A stretch of 27,871 nt of DNA from Spyradenecus sp045634445. GTDB taxonomy: Bacteria > Verrucomicrobiota > Kiritimatiellia > RFP12 > DVOR01. The notes below the pieces were generated by a model. That model was given only the letters and a program-made list of their open reading frames with translations, did no database searches and was not told the origin of the DNA. Both the position numbers and the translations under genes were made by a program. This document shows, piece after piece, positions 15,752 to 24,132 of the stretch (position 1 is its first letter; every line of letters begins with the position of its first letter). The stretch spans positions 1-27,871 of the forward strand of contig JAZRAG010000091.1 of assembly GCA_045634445.1 (NCBI GenBank), written 5' to 3'.

Positions 15752-16873
15752 TTACTTCTGAGAATAGCCCCAGTCCAACAAAGAGCGGCAGAATGCATCG
15801 CGGTCCTTTGCAGACTTAAAGCCTGTCACACAGCCAATCAAACGACGACCTCCGCGCAAGCAAGTAAAAGTCACGCAGAAACCACTTGCACGCGTGTAAC
15901 CCGTCTTCAAACCATCCACACCTGGCGTACCATAACGCACGAGGTTGTTGTGGTTAATCAATTCCAACTTACCGTTACGGAAAGTATCCGAACGCGTGGA
16001 AGCGAGCTTCATGACTTCAGGATAATCCAAGAGGCGTTCTGCAAGGATAATCATATCGTGTGCAGAGGAGAGGTTATTGCGCTTCTGCTTATCCCCTAAC
16101 CCATGCGCATCATAGAAGGTCGAACGATTCATGCCCAATTCGCGAGCACGCTTATTCATGCGTTCTACGAAGGTGTTGATATCGCCCTCGCAGAGGTATT
16201 CACCCACCAAGTAAGCTGCGTCATTTGCAGACTTGATTGCGATAGCCTTGAGCAATTCTTGCAAGGGGAAGGATTCGCGCGGATCCAACCACACCTGAGA
16301 ACCGCCAATTTCGTAAGCGGCTTTCGTCACGGGGATAACCGTACTACGCGACAATTTACCCTGTGCAATTGCTTCTTCGATGAGCAACAACGTCATCATC
16401 TTTGTCATGGACGCGATCGGCACTGCACGGTCAGAACCCTTTGCCCACAAGACTTTACGCGAATTTGCATCCACCAAAATACCCGTCTGGCAGGCGATTT
16501 CCTTTGCCAAGCCAATGCGCGAAACGGCAGTCTTGAAGTCGTAAGGCGCCTTAATCACAGGCTGCACCACTTGAGGTGTGGTGGGCGTCTGCGTGGGCGC
16601 AGTCCCTGCGGGTGTAGCGGGCGTCTGAGGTGCGCCGCCCTGCTCTGTCGTCGGTTGGGACTGCTGAGGAGCAGACGGATTCTGCGCGGCGTGAGCTTCT
16701 TGCTGCATCGTCTTTTCAGCTTCGGGCTTCTTCGGATCTTCATCCTTACCGGAGAATGCCATCCACGCAGCAATGAGAATTATCCAACCAAGCAACGGGA
16801 GACCCCAAATAACCAAGTTTCGCATGAAAAGCGGAGAGGCACCACCGTTAGGAAGAGTGTATTTACTAGCCAT
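15752..16873 (-). CDS. D-alanyl-D-alanine carboxypeptidase (S11), N-terminally anchored
   Basis: This low-molecular-mass penicillin-binding protein trims the terminal D-Ala from peptidoglycan stem peptides in the periplasm. All three catalytic motifs are present: SMTK (S155-K158), SAN (215-217) and KTG (323-325). Residues about 21-39 form a single transmembrane helix, followed by a Pro/Gln/Thr-rich linker (about 43-106) and then the transpeptidase-fold domain. The protein stops soon after that domain, so the C-terminal beta domain and amphipathic anchor of PBP5 are absent and the N-terminal helix must hold it in the membrane. The ATG at 16873 has AAAGG six bases upstream and is preferred to the TTG at 16879, which touches that Shine-Dalgarno. 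It follows ychF by nine bases. Confidence 0.93.
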   Translation of the reverse strand: MASKYTLPNGGASPLFMRNLVIWGLPLLGWIILIAAWMAFSGKDEDPKKPEAEKTMQQEAHAAQNPSAPQQSQPTTEQGGAPQTPATPAGTAPTQTPTTPQVVQPVIKAPYDFKTAVSRIGLAKEIACQTGILVDANSRKVLWAKGSDRAVPIASMTKMMTLLLIEEAIAQGKLSRSTVIPVTKAAYEIGGSQVWLDPRESFPLQELLKAIAIKSANDAAYLVGEYLCEGDINTFVERMNKRARELGMNRSTFYDAHGLGDKQKRNNLSSAHDMIILAERLLDYPEVMKLASTRSDTFRNGKLELINHNNLVRYGTPGVDGLKTGYTRASGFCVTFTCLRGGRRLIGCVTGFKSAKDRDAFCRSLLDWGYSQK

Positions 16874-16882
16874 AATCAACCT

Positions 16883-17986
16883 TTACACATTAAAGAGGAA
16901 GTGTACCACGTCACCTTCGCGCATGACGTATTCTTTACCTTCTACGCGCAACAAACCCTTTTCACGGGCATGCGCTTCACCACCTAAAGCCACGTAGTCT
17001 TCGTAGGAAACCACTTCTGCGCGGATGAAGCCGCGTTCAAAGTCGGAGTGAATCACGCCTGCGGCCTTCGGTGCGGTCCAGCCTTGACGAATCGTCCAAG
17101 CGCGTGCTTCCATCGGGCCCACCGTGAAGTAACTCTGCAAACCGAGCGTGTGATAGGCCATACGAATCGTGGTATCCAAGCCCGACTGCGTCAAGCCGTA
17201 AGAAGAGAGGAAGTCCTGCTGTTCTTCTTCAGAAAGGCCAACGAGGTCTGCTTCCATCGAGGCGCAAATCACCACCGTGTCGCACTGACGTTCAGTCGCA
17301 TAGGCCTTCAATGCCTTTACGTGATCATTGTCATCTGCGCCAAGGTCATTTTCACCAACGTTTGCCACGTAAATCACTGGCTTGTCGGTCAAGAAGTGAA
17401 GATCGCGACGGCAGGGGGCGATTGCATCAGGATCATCGCACACAAACGTACGAACGGGTTCACCCGCATCGAGGTGTTGCTGGAGCGCCTTCATCGCTTC
17501 CACTTCCTTTGCGAGCGACTTGTCTGCGCGTGCCTGACGGCCCAAACGATCCAAGCGCTTTTCCAAGCTCTGCAAGTCTGCAAGAATCAATTCCGTTTCA
17601 ATGATGCCAATGTCACGAATGGGATCCACAGAACCTTCCACGTGCACCACGTCATCATTGTCAAAGCAACGCACCACCTGAAGAATTGCATCGCATTCTC
17701 GAATGTTTCCAAGGAACTGGTTACCCAAACCTTCGCCCTTTGATGCGCCACGCACCAAACCTGCAATATCCGTAAAGTCCACCGTTGCGTGAAGAATACG
17801 ACCACTCTTACACACTGCAGCGAGCTTTTCCAAACGATCATCTGCTACGGGCACCGTTGCCTTATTCGGCTCAATCGTACAGAAAGGATAATTGGCCGCT
17901 TCAGCATTCTGCGCGCGGGTTAAAGCATTAAACAACGTTGATTTGCCCACATTCGGCAAGCCAACAATACCAACAGCTAGGCTCAT
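16883..17986 (-). CDS. ychF: Redox-regulated ATPase / Obg-like GTPase YchF
   Basis: YchF is a universally conserved translation-associated P-loop nucleotidase of the Obg family that prefers ATP and binds ribosomes. The protein has the P-loop GLPNVGKST near its start, the switch region PFCTIEPNKATVPV, the DIAGLVRGASKGEGLGNQFL block and a C-terminal TGS-type domain ending in GDVVHFLFNV. These cover the full family length (about 365 aa). An ATG at 17992 directly touches GGAGG, so the ATG at 17986, six bases after it, is the better start and gives 367 aa. It overlaps the S2P stop by four bases (ATGA), indicating translational coupling. Confidence 0.96.
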   Translation of the reverse strand: MSLAVGIVGLPNVGKSTLFNALTRAQNAEAANYPFCTIEPNKATVPVADDRLEKLAAVCKSGRILHATVDFTDIAGLVRGASKGEGLGNQFLGNIRECDAILQVVRCFDNDDVVHVEGSVDPIRDIGIIETELILADLQSLEKRLDRLGRQARADKSLAKEVEAMKALQQHLDAGEPVRTFVCDDPDAIAPCRRDLHFLTDKPVIYVANVGENDLGADDNDHVKALKAYATERQCDTVVICASMEADLVGLSEEEQQDFLSSYGLTQSGLDTTIRMAYHTLGLQSYFTVGPMEARAWTIRQGWTAPKAAGVIHSDFERGFIRAEVVSYEDYVALGGEAHAREKGLLRVEGKEYVMREGDVVHFLFNV

Positions 17987-18801
17987 CGCCATCCTCCATA
18001 GTATTCTGCTTCAGCGCGCACATAATCCAATTCGCGCTGACCAGCATTCCAAATCATAATCGCAATTAGCAGACGAATGACGCTGCCACTACCAAAAACA
18101 ATATCCCACAGATATTCTGCCCATACCGGGAAAGTCGTAGGACACGGAATCTGCACCCCAAACAAGAAATCCAGCGCACACGACACCACCCAAATCCCCG
18201 CAAAAACGCGTCCCACCACGACTGCAATCTCGGTGGCCGCCACCTTCGACTTTCCAAATGCTTGCAATGCCGAGCGCAACATACGCCCGCCATCCATCGG
18301 AAATGCCGGCTGCAAGTTAAAACAGGCTAAACCCATGTTCATCATTGCCACTGTGCTCCACCAGACATTCGGCTGGAAAGCAGTCACATATCGACCATCA
18401 GCTGTCCAACCAGAAACCTTTTCCCCAAACCACACCGTACAAAATGCCGCAATCACTGCAATCACGAGCGAACACACTGGCCCAGCAAAAGCCATCAAAA
18501 ACTCATGCCACGGCTTCGATGGCATTCGCGTAATTGACGCGCAGCCACCCAGCAACTGAAAACTGATGTCGCGTACACGCCCTCCAAAGGCCATCGCGAC
18601 CACACTATGGGTCAATTCGTGCAACAAAATGGACACCAACAACACCCCGCAAATAAAGAACCCTGTTCCAACTGAAGCAAGCGGGTAACTCGGATGCCAA
18701 AAAGACCAAACGAGATAACCCGCCAAAAGCAAAACCGAGAGGTTAAGCTTGACAGGAATCCCAAAAATCTTAAACAGCGTCCACTGAGTCTGAATTTGCA
18801 T
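17983..18801 (-). CDS. Site-2 protease family (M50) membrane metalloprotease
   Basis: This is an intramembrane zinc metalloprotease of the M50 family, which cleaves membrane-spanning segments of regulators or processed proteins; the substrate is unknown. The 272-aa protein has several hydrophobic helices. The first zinc motif HELTH is at residues 61-65 (H61, E62, H65), and NLQPAFPMDGGR near 162-173 supplies the third ligand D170. No PDZ or CBS domain is visible, so it is a minimal core protease. An open frame extends 87 codons upstream, but this extension is translated low-complexity repeat DNA. The ATG at 18801, nine bases after a TATAAT, is the real start. It is the first gene of the S2P-ychF-dac-lipoprotein operon. 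Confidence 0.9.
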   Translation of the reverse strand: MQIQTQWTLFKIFGIPVKLNLSVLLLAGYLVWSFWHPSYPLASVGTGFFICGVLLVSILLHELTHSVVAMAFGGRVRDISFQLLGGCASITRMPSKPWHEFLMAFAGPVCSLVIAVIAAFCTVWFGEKVSGWTADGRYVTAFQPNVWWSTVAMMNMGLACFNLQPAFPMDGGRMLRSALQAFGKSKVAATEIAVVVGRVFAGIWVVSCALDFLFGVQIPCPTTFPVWAEYLWDIVFGSGSVIRLLIAIMIWNAGQRELDYVRAEAEYYGGWR

Positions 18802-18810
18802 AGGTCGGTT

Positions 18811-18816
18811 ATTATA
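18811..18816 (-). promoter_or_regulatory. -10 element giving a nearly leaderless S2P transcript
   Basis: TATAAT on the minus strand, preceded by TGG (extended -10), ends nine bases before the S2P ATG at 18801. Transcription would then start only two or three bases before the start codon, and no Shine-Dalgarno is present. Confidence 0.5.
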
Positions 18817-18899
18817 CCAAAAAACGCCTCGCGTGCACACCCGCATTGAATTTCTTTTAATAATTAATGTTCTGTATACAATCCTACCCCCCTGCAAAC

Positions 18900-19045
18900 A
18901 GTGCACCCCTAAAATAGGCAAAATATCCCTCAAAAGGGACGTTTTGCCTTGAAAATGAAAAGAGGTTGTTTTCAATGTCAAAACAAGCCTTTTTGAATTT
19001 GAAAACAGGTTGTTTTGAAGATGAAAACAAGCCTTATTGAAAAAT
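18900..19045. repeat. Tandem 22-nt (44-nt) degenerate repeats
   Basis: The stretch 18956-19043 consists of two 44-bp copies (18956-18999 and 19000-19043) differing at only a few positions. Each is made of two 22-bp half-units of the form TTCAAAA-N8-TTTTC on the minus strand. Each copy contains the imperfect inverted repeat GGTTGTTTT ... AAAACAAGCC. A related hairpin with GGCAAAA/TTTTGCC arms lies at 18917-18948. No coding function is apparent. Confidence 0.75.
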
Positions 19046-19608
19046 GAGGTTAGCAGTGCCAAAAATCAGGGTTAATAATCCTTGGAAAAAAGCTAATAGG
19101 ATTTAAAACCAAAAGTGTCCATCTTTGAATTAAAACTGATAGTGTTTAAGCAGAAGATTAACGGAACTTTTAAAAAAGGGGGGAAAGTTCCTAATTAAAA
19201 ACTTTGTTTTTAAAATAGCGGTTATTCGCCTTTAAAATGAAGATGATTTTTGGACTCGTTTTAATTCACATTTATCGCAATTCAAAGCGCCTCATTTGTG
19301 TACCATATTTTGAGAAAAGAAATTGCGTGTAAACTCGCTCCATTTTTCAAAGAAATTTAAATGGTCTTCTCGCCCTTTTTATACACGTCAATCACTCGTA
19401 AAAAGCACCTTTATGGGTGCGCAGTTTTACATTAAACGTGTTTTTTAACAAACGAATGCGAAAAAATCTTTTGGGAAAGATGTGGCATATTCTATTTTAA
19501 AATCAATCTTTTCGTGCGTTCGTGAGACGGCATCAAACTTTTCAGAGGGATAAATGATTGACTTTTACCCCCTAAAAATGAGAAACTATGCTTACGATTT
19601 ACCCTTTC
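19046..19608. other. AT-rich intergenic region upstream of lacZ-like gene
   Basis: No gene is seen here. It holds an inverted repeat GGAACTTT/AAAGTTCC (19163-19191) with an A6G6 homopolymer run in its loop. A two-level hairpin at 19398-19430 has GTAAAA/TTTTAC outer and GCACC/GGTGC inner arms. Between them are weak echoes of the 22-nt repeat near 19200-19260. Operator sites for sugar control of the downstream gene may lie here but none is recognised. Confidence 0.4.
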
Positions 19609-19614
19609 TATAAT
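19609..19614 (+). promoter_or_regulatory. -10 element of the beta-galactosidase gene
   Basis: TATAAT lies 17 bases before the ATG at 19632, so the predicted 5' end is near 19621 and a GAGGA Shine-Dalgarno begins right there. No matching -35 is visible, which suggests an activator-dependent or weak promoter. Confidence 0.5.
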
Positions 19615-19631
19615 TAAAAGAGGAAGATAAC

Positions 19632-22600
19632 ATGATTAAAGAAACCGTATTGCTCAGTGGCATTTGCTGTCTGGCGACAATGGGTTTGGCCGTGGCCAAT
19701 TTTGGCAACGTCCCTGCCCCGACCGGACTTGAATGGGAACAAGAGCAAAATCTCTCCCTCAATAAGGAGCCTGCTCGCGCATGGGCTTTCAGCTTTACCG
19801 ATACGGAAGCTGCAAAGCAAATCCTGCCGCGCTACAGCGCTCGTTGGCGTTCCTTAGACTCCAAGACTGAATGGAAATTCAAGTGGAGCAAGGATCCCGC
19901 CTCGCGCCCTGTTGGCTTCCAGAATCCCGACTTTGATGTTTCGGACTGGGAAACGATTGTTGTGCCAGCAAACTGGCAGGCTATCGGTGCTCACCCAGAA
20001 GGCAAGAAGGGCTGGGGCACTGCACTTTACAGCAATCAGCCCTATCCCTTTGCACGCGATTGGCCGCGTGTGATGACCACGCCTCCGAAGCACTACACCA
20101 ACTATGAAGAACGCAATCCGGTGGGTTGCTATCGTCGTGATTTCGAAGTGCCTGCCGCTTGGGCTGGTGAAGAAGTGTACATGCAGTTTGATGGAGTGGA
20201 CTCCTTCTTCTATCTTTGGATCAACGGCACGTATGTGGGCTTCTCGAAGAACTCGCGTGACCCCGCTTCCTTCCGCATCACCCCTTATTTGAAGAAGGGC
20301 AAGAATGTGGTGGCAGCTGAAGTTTATCGTCACAGCGATGCGGCCTACTTGGAATGTCAGGACATGACGCGCCTTTCGGGTATTTTCCGTACGGTGCAGC
20401 TCTACTCCGTGCCGAAGATGCACATCCGCGACTTCTTTGCTACGACTGAACCGCTTCCGGGGCAGCCCATGCAGGGTGGCCGTTGGGAAGTCGTGGTGGA
20501 CGTGGAATTGAAGAATCATTACACCGATCTCACCGCAGCTAAGGCGACGCTTTCTGCTAAGCTCTATGATGCAAATGGCAAGGAAGTGGCTCCTGTGAAG
20601 CCTGTGGATGCTCCTTGGGATGGCATCTCCACGAAGAAGGTAGACGTCACGGGTCAGAAGCTCTGGAAGACGGGGCTCTTGATGCGTTTTGACGCGCCGG
20701 CATTGTGGTCCGCTGAATGCCCGAACCTCTACACGCTCGTTTTGGAACTCCGCGACGACGCAGGCCAACTCATTGAAGCCGTGCCCACGCAGTTGGGCTT
20801 CCGCAAGGTGGAAGTGGCTGCACGTAATGGCGATGCCAAGAAGCGTTTCTGGGTGAATGGTCAGAAGATTAAGCTCAAAGGCGTGAACCGTCACGAAGCC
20901 AATCCCTACCTCGGTCACACCATCCCTGAAGCATGGTGCGAAGAAGAAATCCGCTTGATGAAGGAAGCCAACATCAACCATGTGCGTTGCTCCCACTATC
21001 CTGCAGATCCTTACTTCTACTACCTCTGCAACAAGTATGGTATCTACGTGGAAGACGAAGCGAACATCGAATCGCACGGCTACTACTATGGTAAGGAATC
21101 CCTCTCCCACCCTGTGGAATGGATGGATGCACACGTTGACCGCATCATGACGATGGTGGAACGTAACAAGAACATGCCCTGCGTGGTCATTTGGTCGCTC
21201 GGTAACGAAGCAGGCCCTGGCCGTAACTTCGCTGTGGCAGAACGCACCATCAAGGCTCGCGACTTCACCCGCCCCACCCACTACGAACGCAACAACGATA
21301 TCGTAGACATGGGTTCGAACCAGTATCCTTCCGTGGGTTGGGTACAGTGGAAGGCTTCTCATGTGGAAGCAGACAAGCCCTTCTACATCTCCGAATACGC
21401 TCACAACATGATGAATGCTTTGGGCAACTTCGCAGACTATCAGGACGCAATTGAAAGCTCCGACGTCATTATGGGTGGCGCTATTTGGGACTGGGTTGAC
21501 CAGGCTCTTTGGTATGACTCTCCTCACTCTGGCAAGCGCATTCTCGCTTATGGTGGTGACTGGGATGACCATCCGAACTCGGGTCAGTTCGTCTGTAACG
21601 GTACCATCCTCGCAGACCACACCCCAGAACCTGGCTACTACGAAGTAGCACACGTCTACCAGAACATCAAGGCGACGCTCAAGAATGGTCAGGTAGAAAT
21701 CTTCAACAAGAACTATTTCCGTCCCTTGGACTACGTGACCGCTACTTGGACACTCTACAAGAATGGTCAGCCCACCGAACAGAAGGGCACCATTGATGTG
21801 GCCAATATCGCTCCGATGCAGCGCGGTATCTGCCCCCTCCCCGTGCGTGTGCCTCGCGACTTGAATGGTTATGACCTTCGCATTGAACTCGCCCTCAAGC
21901 AGGACGAACAGTTGATGAAGAAGGGCTTCATTGTGGCCTCCGACAGCCTTGAGCTCCAGAAGGCCCAGCCCCTCCCCGTCGTGGCAGAAGGCAAGGTCAA
22001 GGTGGCCAATGACAAGGACGCTGTCGTCGTGAAGGGTAAGGGCTTTGAAATCACCTTCTCCAAGAAGGATGCCACCCTCACCCAGTACGCACTCAATGGC
22101 AAGGACCTCCTCAAGAAGCCCTTGACCGTGGATGCATTCCGTTGTCCCTCCTCTAACGAAGTGCCGATGGGCAACGTTTGGTCGCAACAAGGCTTGCGTA
22201 ATCTCGTCCCCGTTCAGGGCGAAATCACCGACATCGCTGAACAGCAGGATGGCTCGGTCTCCTTTGTCACCTCTACCACTGTGATGGGCGCTGCGCTTGA
22301 ACAGTTGGTTGACTTCGACAATGGCATGACGCACAAGACCTACTTCCGTCCCTTCAATTCGCCTGTAACGGAAAAGAACACGCACTTTGTGGTTAATGCC
22401 GCTTGGCGCGTCTATCCCGACGGCACCATCACCATGCAGTCCGCAATCTTGCCGCGTGGCCGCGTGATTGAATTGCCGCGTTTGGGTTACACCTTGACCT
22501 TCGCAGACGATATGGACACCGTCTCCTACCTCGGTCGTGGTCCCTTCGAAAACTACCCTGACCGTAAGAGCGGCGCCTTCTTGGCACGTTACACTGACGC

Positions 22601-23420
22601 AGTGAAGAATATGGTCGTCAATTACGCTCGCCCGAACGACATGGGTAACCGCGAAAACACCCTCGCCCTCAGCCTCTATCCGAATGCAAAGGCTCAGCAG
22701 GGTCTCACCATTGCAGCCCTCAACGATGGCGACTTCGCCTTCTCCGCATTGCCCTACACCGCTACGGAACTCTGCGAAGCGCGTCACCCGCAGGAATTGC
22801 CCTCCAGTGATAAGACCGTCCTCACGCTCCTCTGCACCAATCGTGGTCTTGGTGGCGCGAGCTGCGGTCCTGGTCCCTTGGATCGCGATATCCCGCGTTC
22901 GAACGTGCCCTATCGCTTGAACTTGGCCTTCCGTCCTACCGCTGCTGGCGAACTTCTCCCTGTGCGTGAAGCCGTTGTGGCCGTAGACGAAACCATGCCG
23001 CCTCCGCCCGAAACCTTTATCGCCGTGGAATGCTCCTCTCAGGAACCCGGCAACGAAGGTGGTAAGGCTTGCGATGGCGACCCGATGACCATGTGGCACA
23101 CCCAGTATGGCGTCACCCTCGGCAAGTACCCGCACAGCGTTGCGATGGACCTCAACAAGGTTCGCACGATTAAGGGTATCACCTGCTTGGGCCGTCAGGA
23201 TGGCGTCAATGGTCGCGTGAAGGACTTCAAGGTCGAAGTTTCTGCTGATCGTAAGACTTGGAAGGAAGTCATCAAGGGCTCGCTCAAGAATACGGGCGAC
23301 CAGCAGACCGTCCTCTTCCCTGCTCCTGAAGCAAACGTCCGTTATGTGCGTTTCACTGGCTTGAGCGAACAGAACGGTCAGGAATTCGCTTCAATGGCTG
23401 AAATTGGTATCATCGAATAA
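19632..23420 (+). CDS. Secreted GH2 beta-galactosidase (LacZ type) with C-terminal F5/8 type C domain
   Basis: This exported glycoside hydrolase family 2 enzyme hydrolyses terminal beta-galactosides. The 1262-aa protein starts with a signal peptide (residues 1-22, cleavage after AVA), then the GH2 jelly-roll and Ig-like domains. The TIM barrel carries acid/base Glu526 in WSLGNEAG and nucleophile Glu588 in ISEYAHNM. The Bgal_small_N-type domain shows DTVSYLGRGPFENYPDRK. After a proline linker near 1121, the last 140 residues form a discoidin/CBM32-like domain (ACDGDPMTMWHT), probably for binding glycan. An LacZ-like enzyme that is exported suggests host or plant glycans rather than imported lactose. 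Codon use is strongly biased: no TTA, CTA or TCA codon occurs from 19857 to 23135, pointing to high expression. It is transcribed alone. Confidence 0.95.
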   Translation: MIKETVLLSGICCLATMGLAVANFGNVPAPTGLEWEQEQNLSLNKEPARAWAFSFTDTEAAKQILPRYSARWRSLDSKTEWKFKWSKDPASRPVGFQNPDFDVSDWETIVVPANWQAIGAHPEGKKGWGTALYSNQPYPFARDWPRVMTTPPKHYTNYEERNPVGCYRRDFEVPAAWAGEEVYMQFDGVDSFFYLWINGTYVGFSKNSRDPASFRITPYLKKGKNVVAAEVYRHSDAAYLECQDMTRLSGIFRTVQLYSVPKMHIRDFFATTEPLPGQPMQGGRWEVVVDVELKNHYTDLTAAKATLSAKLYDANGKEVAPVKPVDAPWDGISTKKVDVTGQKLWKTGLLMRFDAPALWSAECPNLYTLVLELRDDAGQLIEAVPTQLGFRKVEVAARNGDAKKRFWVNGQKIKLKGVNRHEANPYLGHTIPEAWCEEEIRLMKEANINHVRCSHYPADPYFYYLCNKYGIYVEDEANIESHGYYYGKESLSHPVEWMDAHVDRIMTMVERNKNMPCVVIWSLGNEAGPGRNFAVAERTIKARDFTRPTHYERNNDIVDMGSNQYPSVGWVQWKASHVEADKPFYISEYAHNMMNALGNFADYQDAIESSDVIMGGAIWDWVDQALWYDSPHSGKRILAYGGDWDDHPNSGQFVCNGTILADHTPEPGYYEVAHVYQNIKATLKNGQVEIFNKNYFRPLDYVTATWTLYKNGQPTEQKGTIDVANIAPMQRGICPLPVRVPRDLNGYDLRIELALKQDEQLMKKGFIVASDSLELQKAQPLPVVAEGKVKVANDKDAVVVKGKGFEITFSKKDATLTQYALNGKDLLKKPLTVDAFRCPSSNEVPMGNVWSQQGLRNLVPVQGEITDIAEQQDGSVSFVTSTTVMGAALEQLVDFDNGMTHKTYFRPFNSPVTEKNTHFVVNAAWRVYPDGTITMQSAILPRGRVIELPRLGYTLTFADDMDTVSYLGRGPFENYPDRKSGAFLARYTDAVKNMVVNYARPNDMGNRENTLALSLYPNAKAQQGLTIAALNDGDFAFSALPYTATELCEARHPQELPSSDKTVLTLLCTNRGLGGASCGPGPLDRDIPRSNVPYRLNLAFRPTAAGELLPVREAVVAVDETMPPPPETFIAVECSSQEPGNEGGKACDGDPMTMWHTQYGVTLGKYPHSVAMDLNKVRTIKGITCLGRQDGVNGRVKDFKVEVSADRKTWKEVIKGSLKNTGDQQTVLFPAPEANVRYVRFTGLSEQNGQEFASMAEIGIIE

Positions 23421-23460
23421 GTGTTTTAAACCGTTTCAAAAGCAGTTTTAACACTTGTCT

Positions 23461-23498
23461 AAAAGAGACGCACGCTACAATGTGTGCGTTTCTTTTTT
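23461..23498 (+). terminator. Terminator of the beta-galactosidase gene
   Basis: GAGACGCAC (23465-23473) pairs with GTGCGTTTC (23484-23492) with one G-U pair and is followed by six T. A weaker inverted repeat (GTGTT ... AACAC) precedes it at 23421-23455. Confidence 0.85.
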
Positions 23499-23509
23499 AT
23501 AGTCGCCTC

Positions 23510-23710
23510 TCACCTTTTCTTCAAAAAAATCTACATTGTTTCTTTGAAAACCGCACTTTTCCGATAGATTTCTCCATCCTTATTCTTTTAAAAAAAGCTA
23601 ATTCTTTTCATAAGAAGACCTTTCTATTTCTTCAAAACGCGCAATCCTTTTTCTTGGAAAATCTGCTTCATTTTTGGGAAAGAGACTCGCCTTTCAACTT
23701 CAAATCATAC
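23510..23710. repeat. Degenerate ~22-24-nt repeats downstream of the beta-galactosidase
   Basis: About eight loosely repeated units with the pattern TCTT-NN-AAAA-N7-10-CTTTT follow one another. They resemble the units found upstream of the site-2 protease in spacing and in the AAAA ... TTTT pattern. The open frame across it (82 codons) is a by-product of the repeat. No gene is seen between 23421 and 23836. Confidence 0.45.
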
Positions 23711-23800
23711 GCTTATGTGATTTTGTAGTAAAAAGGTGCATAAAAAACAATCCATTAACAGAATAAAAACAATTTCCAAACACAAAACTCTCCGCGTGTT

Positions 23801-23809
23801 TGTTATACT
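23801..23809 (+). promoter_or_regulatory. Extended -10 promoter of the NifU-like gene
   Basis: TGTTATACT is an extended -10 (TGn-TATACT) 28 bases before the ATG. The -35 position (CACAAA) is poor, as expected for extended -10 promoters. Confidence 0.55.
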
Positions 23810-23836
23810 TTTAGCGTTATTGAAAGGAAAAAGAAA

Positions 23837-24067
23837 ATGCCTACTTTAAATGAACAGATTGCCGCACGTCTCGAAACCCTCCGTGGGATGCTTCAGGCTG
23901 ACGGTGGTGACTTGGAACTCGTAGATATTGAAAACAAGACGGTGCACTTGCGTTTGCGCGGTGCATGCGGTTGCTGCCCACACGCCATGATGACGCTCAA
24001 GAGCGGCGTGGAACGCGTGTTGCGCGAAGAAATCGACCCCGAAATCACCGTTGAACGCGTGATGTAA
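23837..24067 (+). CDS. NifU C-terminal domain Fe-S scaffold protein
   Basis: This small protein (76 aa) consists only of the NifU C-terminal (Nfu) domain, which carries and transfers an iron-sulfur cluster to target enzymes. The cluster motif is GACGCCPHAMMTL, with C44 and C47 forming the CxxC pair and an extra Cys at 46. ADGGDLELVD near residues 21-30 is also typical. The start has AAAGGA about nine bases upstream and is preceded by its own extended -10 promoter. NadA, encoded just downstream, is a [4Fe-4S] enzyme and a plausible client, but this is inference from proximity. A long hairpin separates the gene from tsaE. Confidence 0.93.
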   Translation: MPTLNEQIAARLETLRGMLQADGGDLELVDIENKTVHLRLRGACGCCPHAMMTLKSGVERVLREEIDPEITVERVM

Positions 24068-24076
24068 CATAGCGCA

Positions 24077-24119
24077 CAATTAGACATGCCATTCCTCTCT
24101 GAATGCGCATGTCTAATTG
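24077..24119. other. Long inverted repeat between nifU-like and tsaE
   Basis: CAATTAGACATGC (24077-24089) pairs perfectly with GCATGTCTAATTG (24107-24119). CATTC/GAATG extends it inward to an 18-bp stem with a 6-base loop CTCTCT and one bulged C. No U-tract follows on either strand, so it is not a standard terminator. It could be an RNA-processing or stability element, or an operator. Confidence 0.7.
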
Positions 24120-24132
24120 GATGTGTGATGTA

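Noticed and set aside
18900..19045. CRISPR array
   Set aside because: The 22-nt units are contiguous and degenerate with no unique spacers, and no cas gene is in the window.
18802..19062. 87-residue N-terminal extension of the site-2 protease
   Set aside because: The extension is the translation of the 22-nt repeat tract and the promoter region. The core protein starts normally at 18801.
19854..23135. 1093-codon open frame antisense to the beta-galactosidase
   Set aside because: It is codon-aligned with the sense frame and exists only because the sense gene avoids TTA, CTA and TCA. Its translation is rich in His, Val and Arg with no recognisable domain, and it lacks a start signal.
23480..23728. 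82-codon Phe/Leu-rich frame downstream of the beta-galactosidase
   Set aside because: It starts inside the terminator and is a translation of AT-rich degenerate repeats. It is not a plausible membrane protein.
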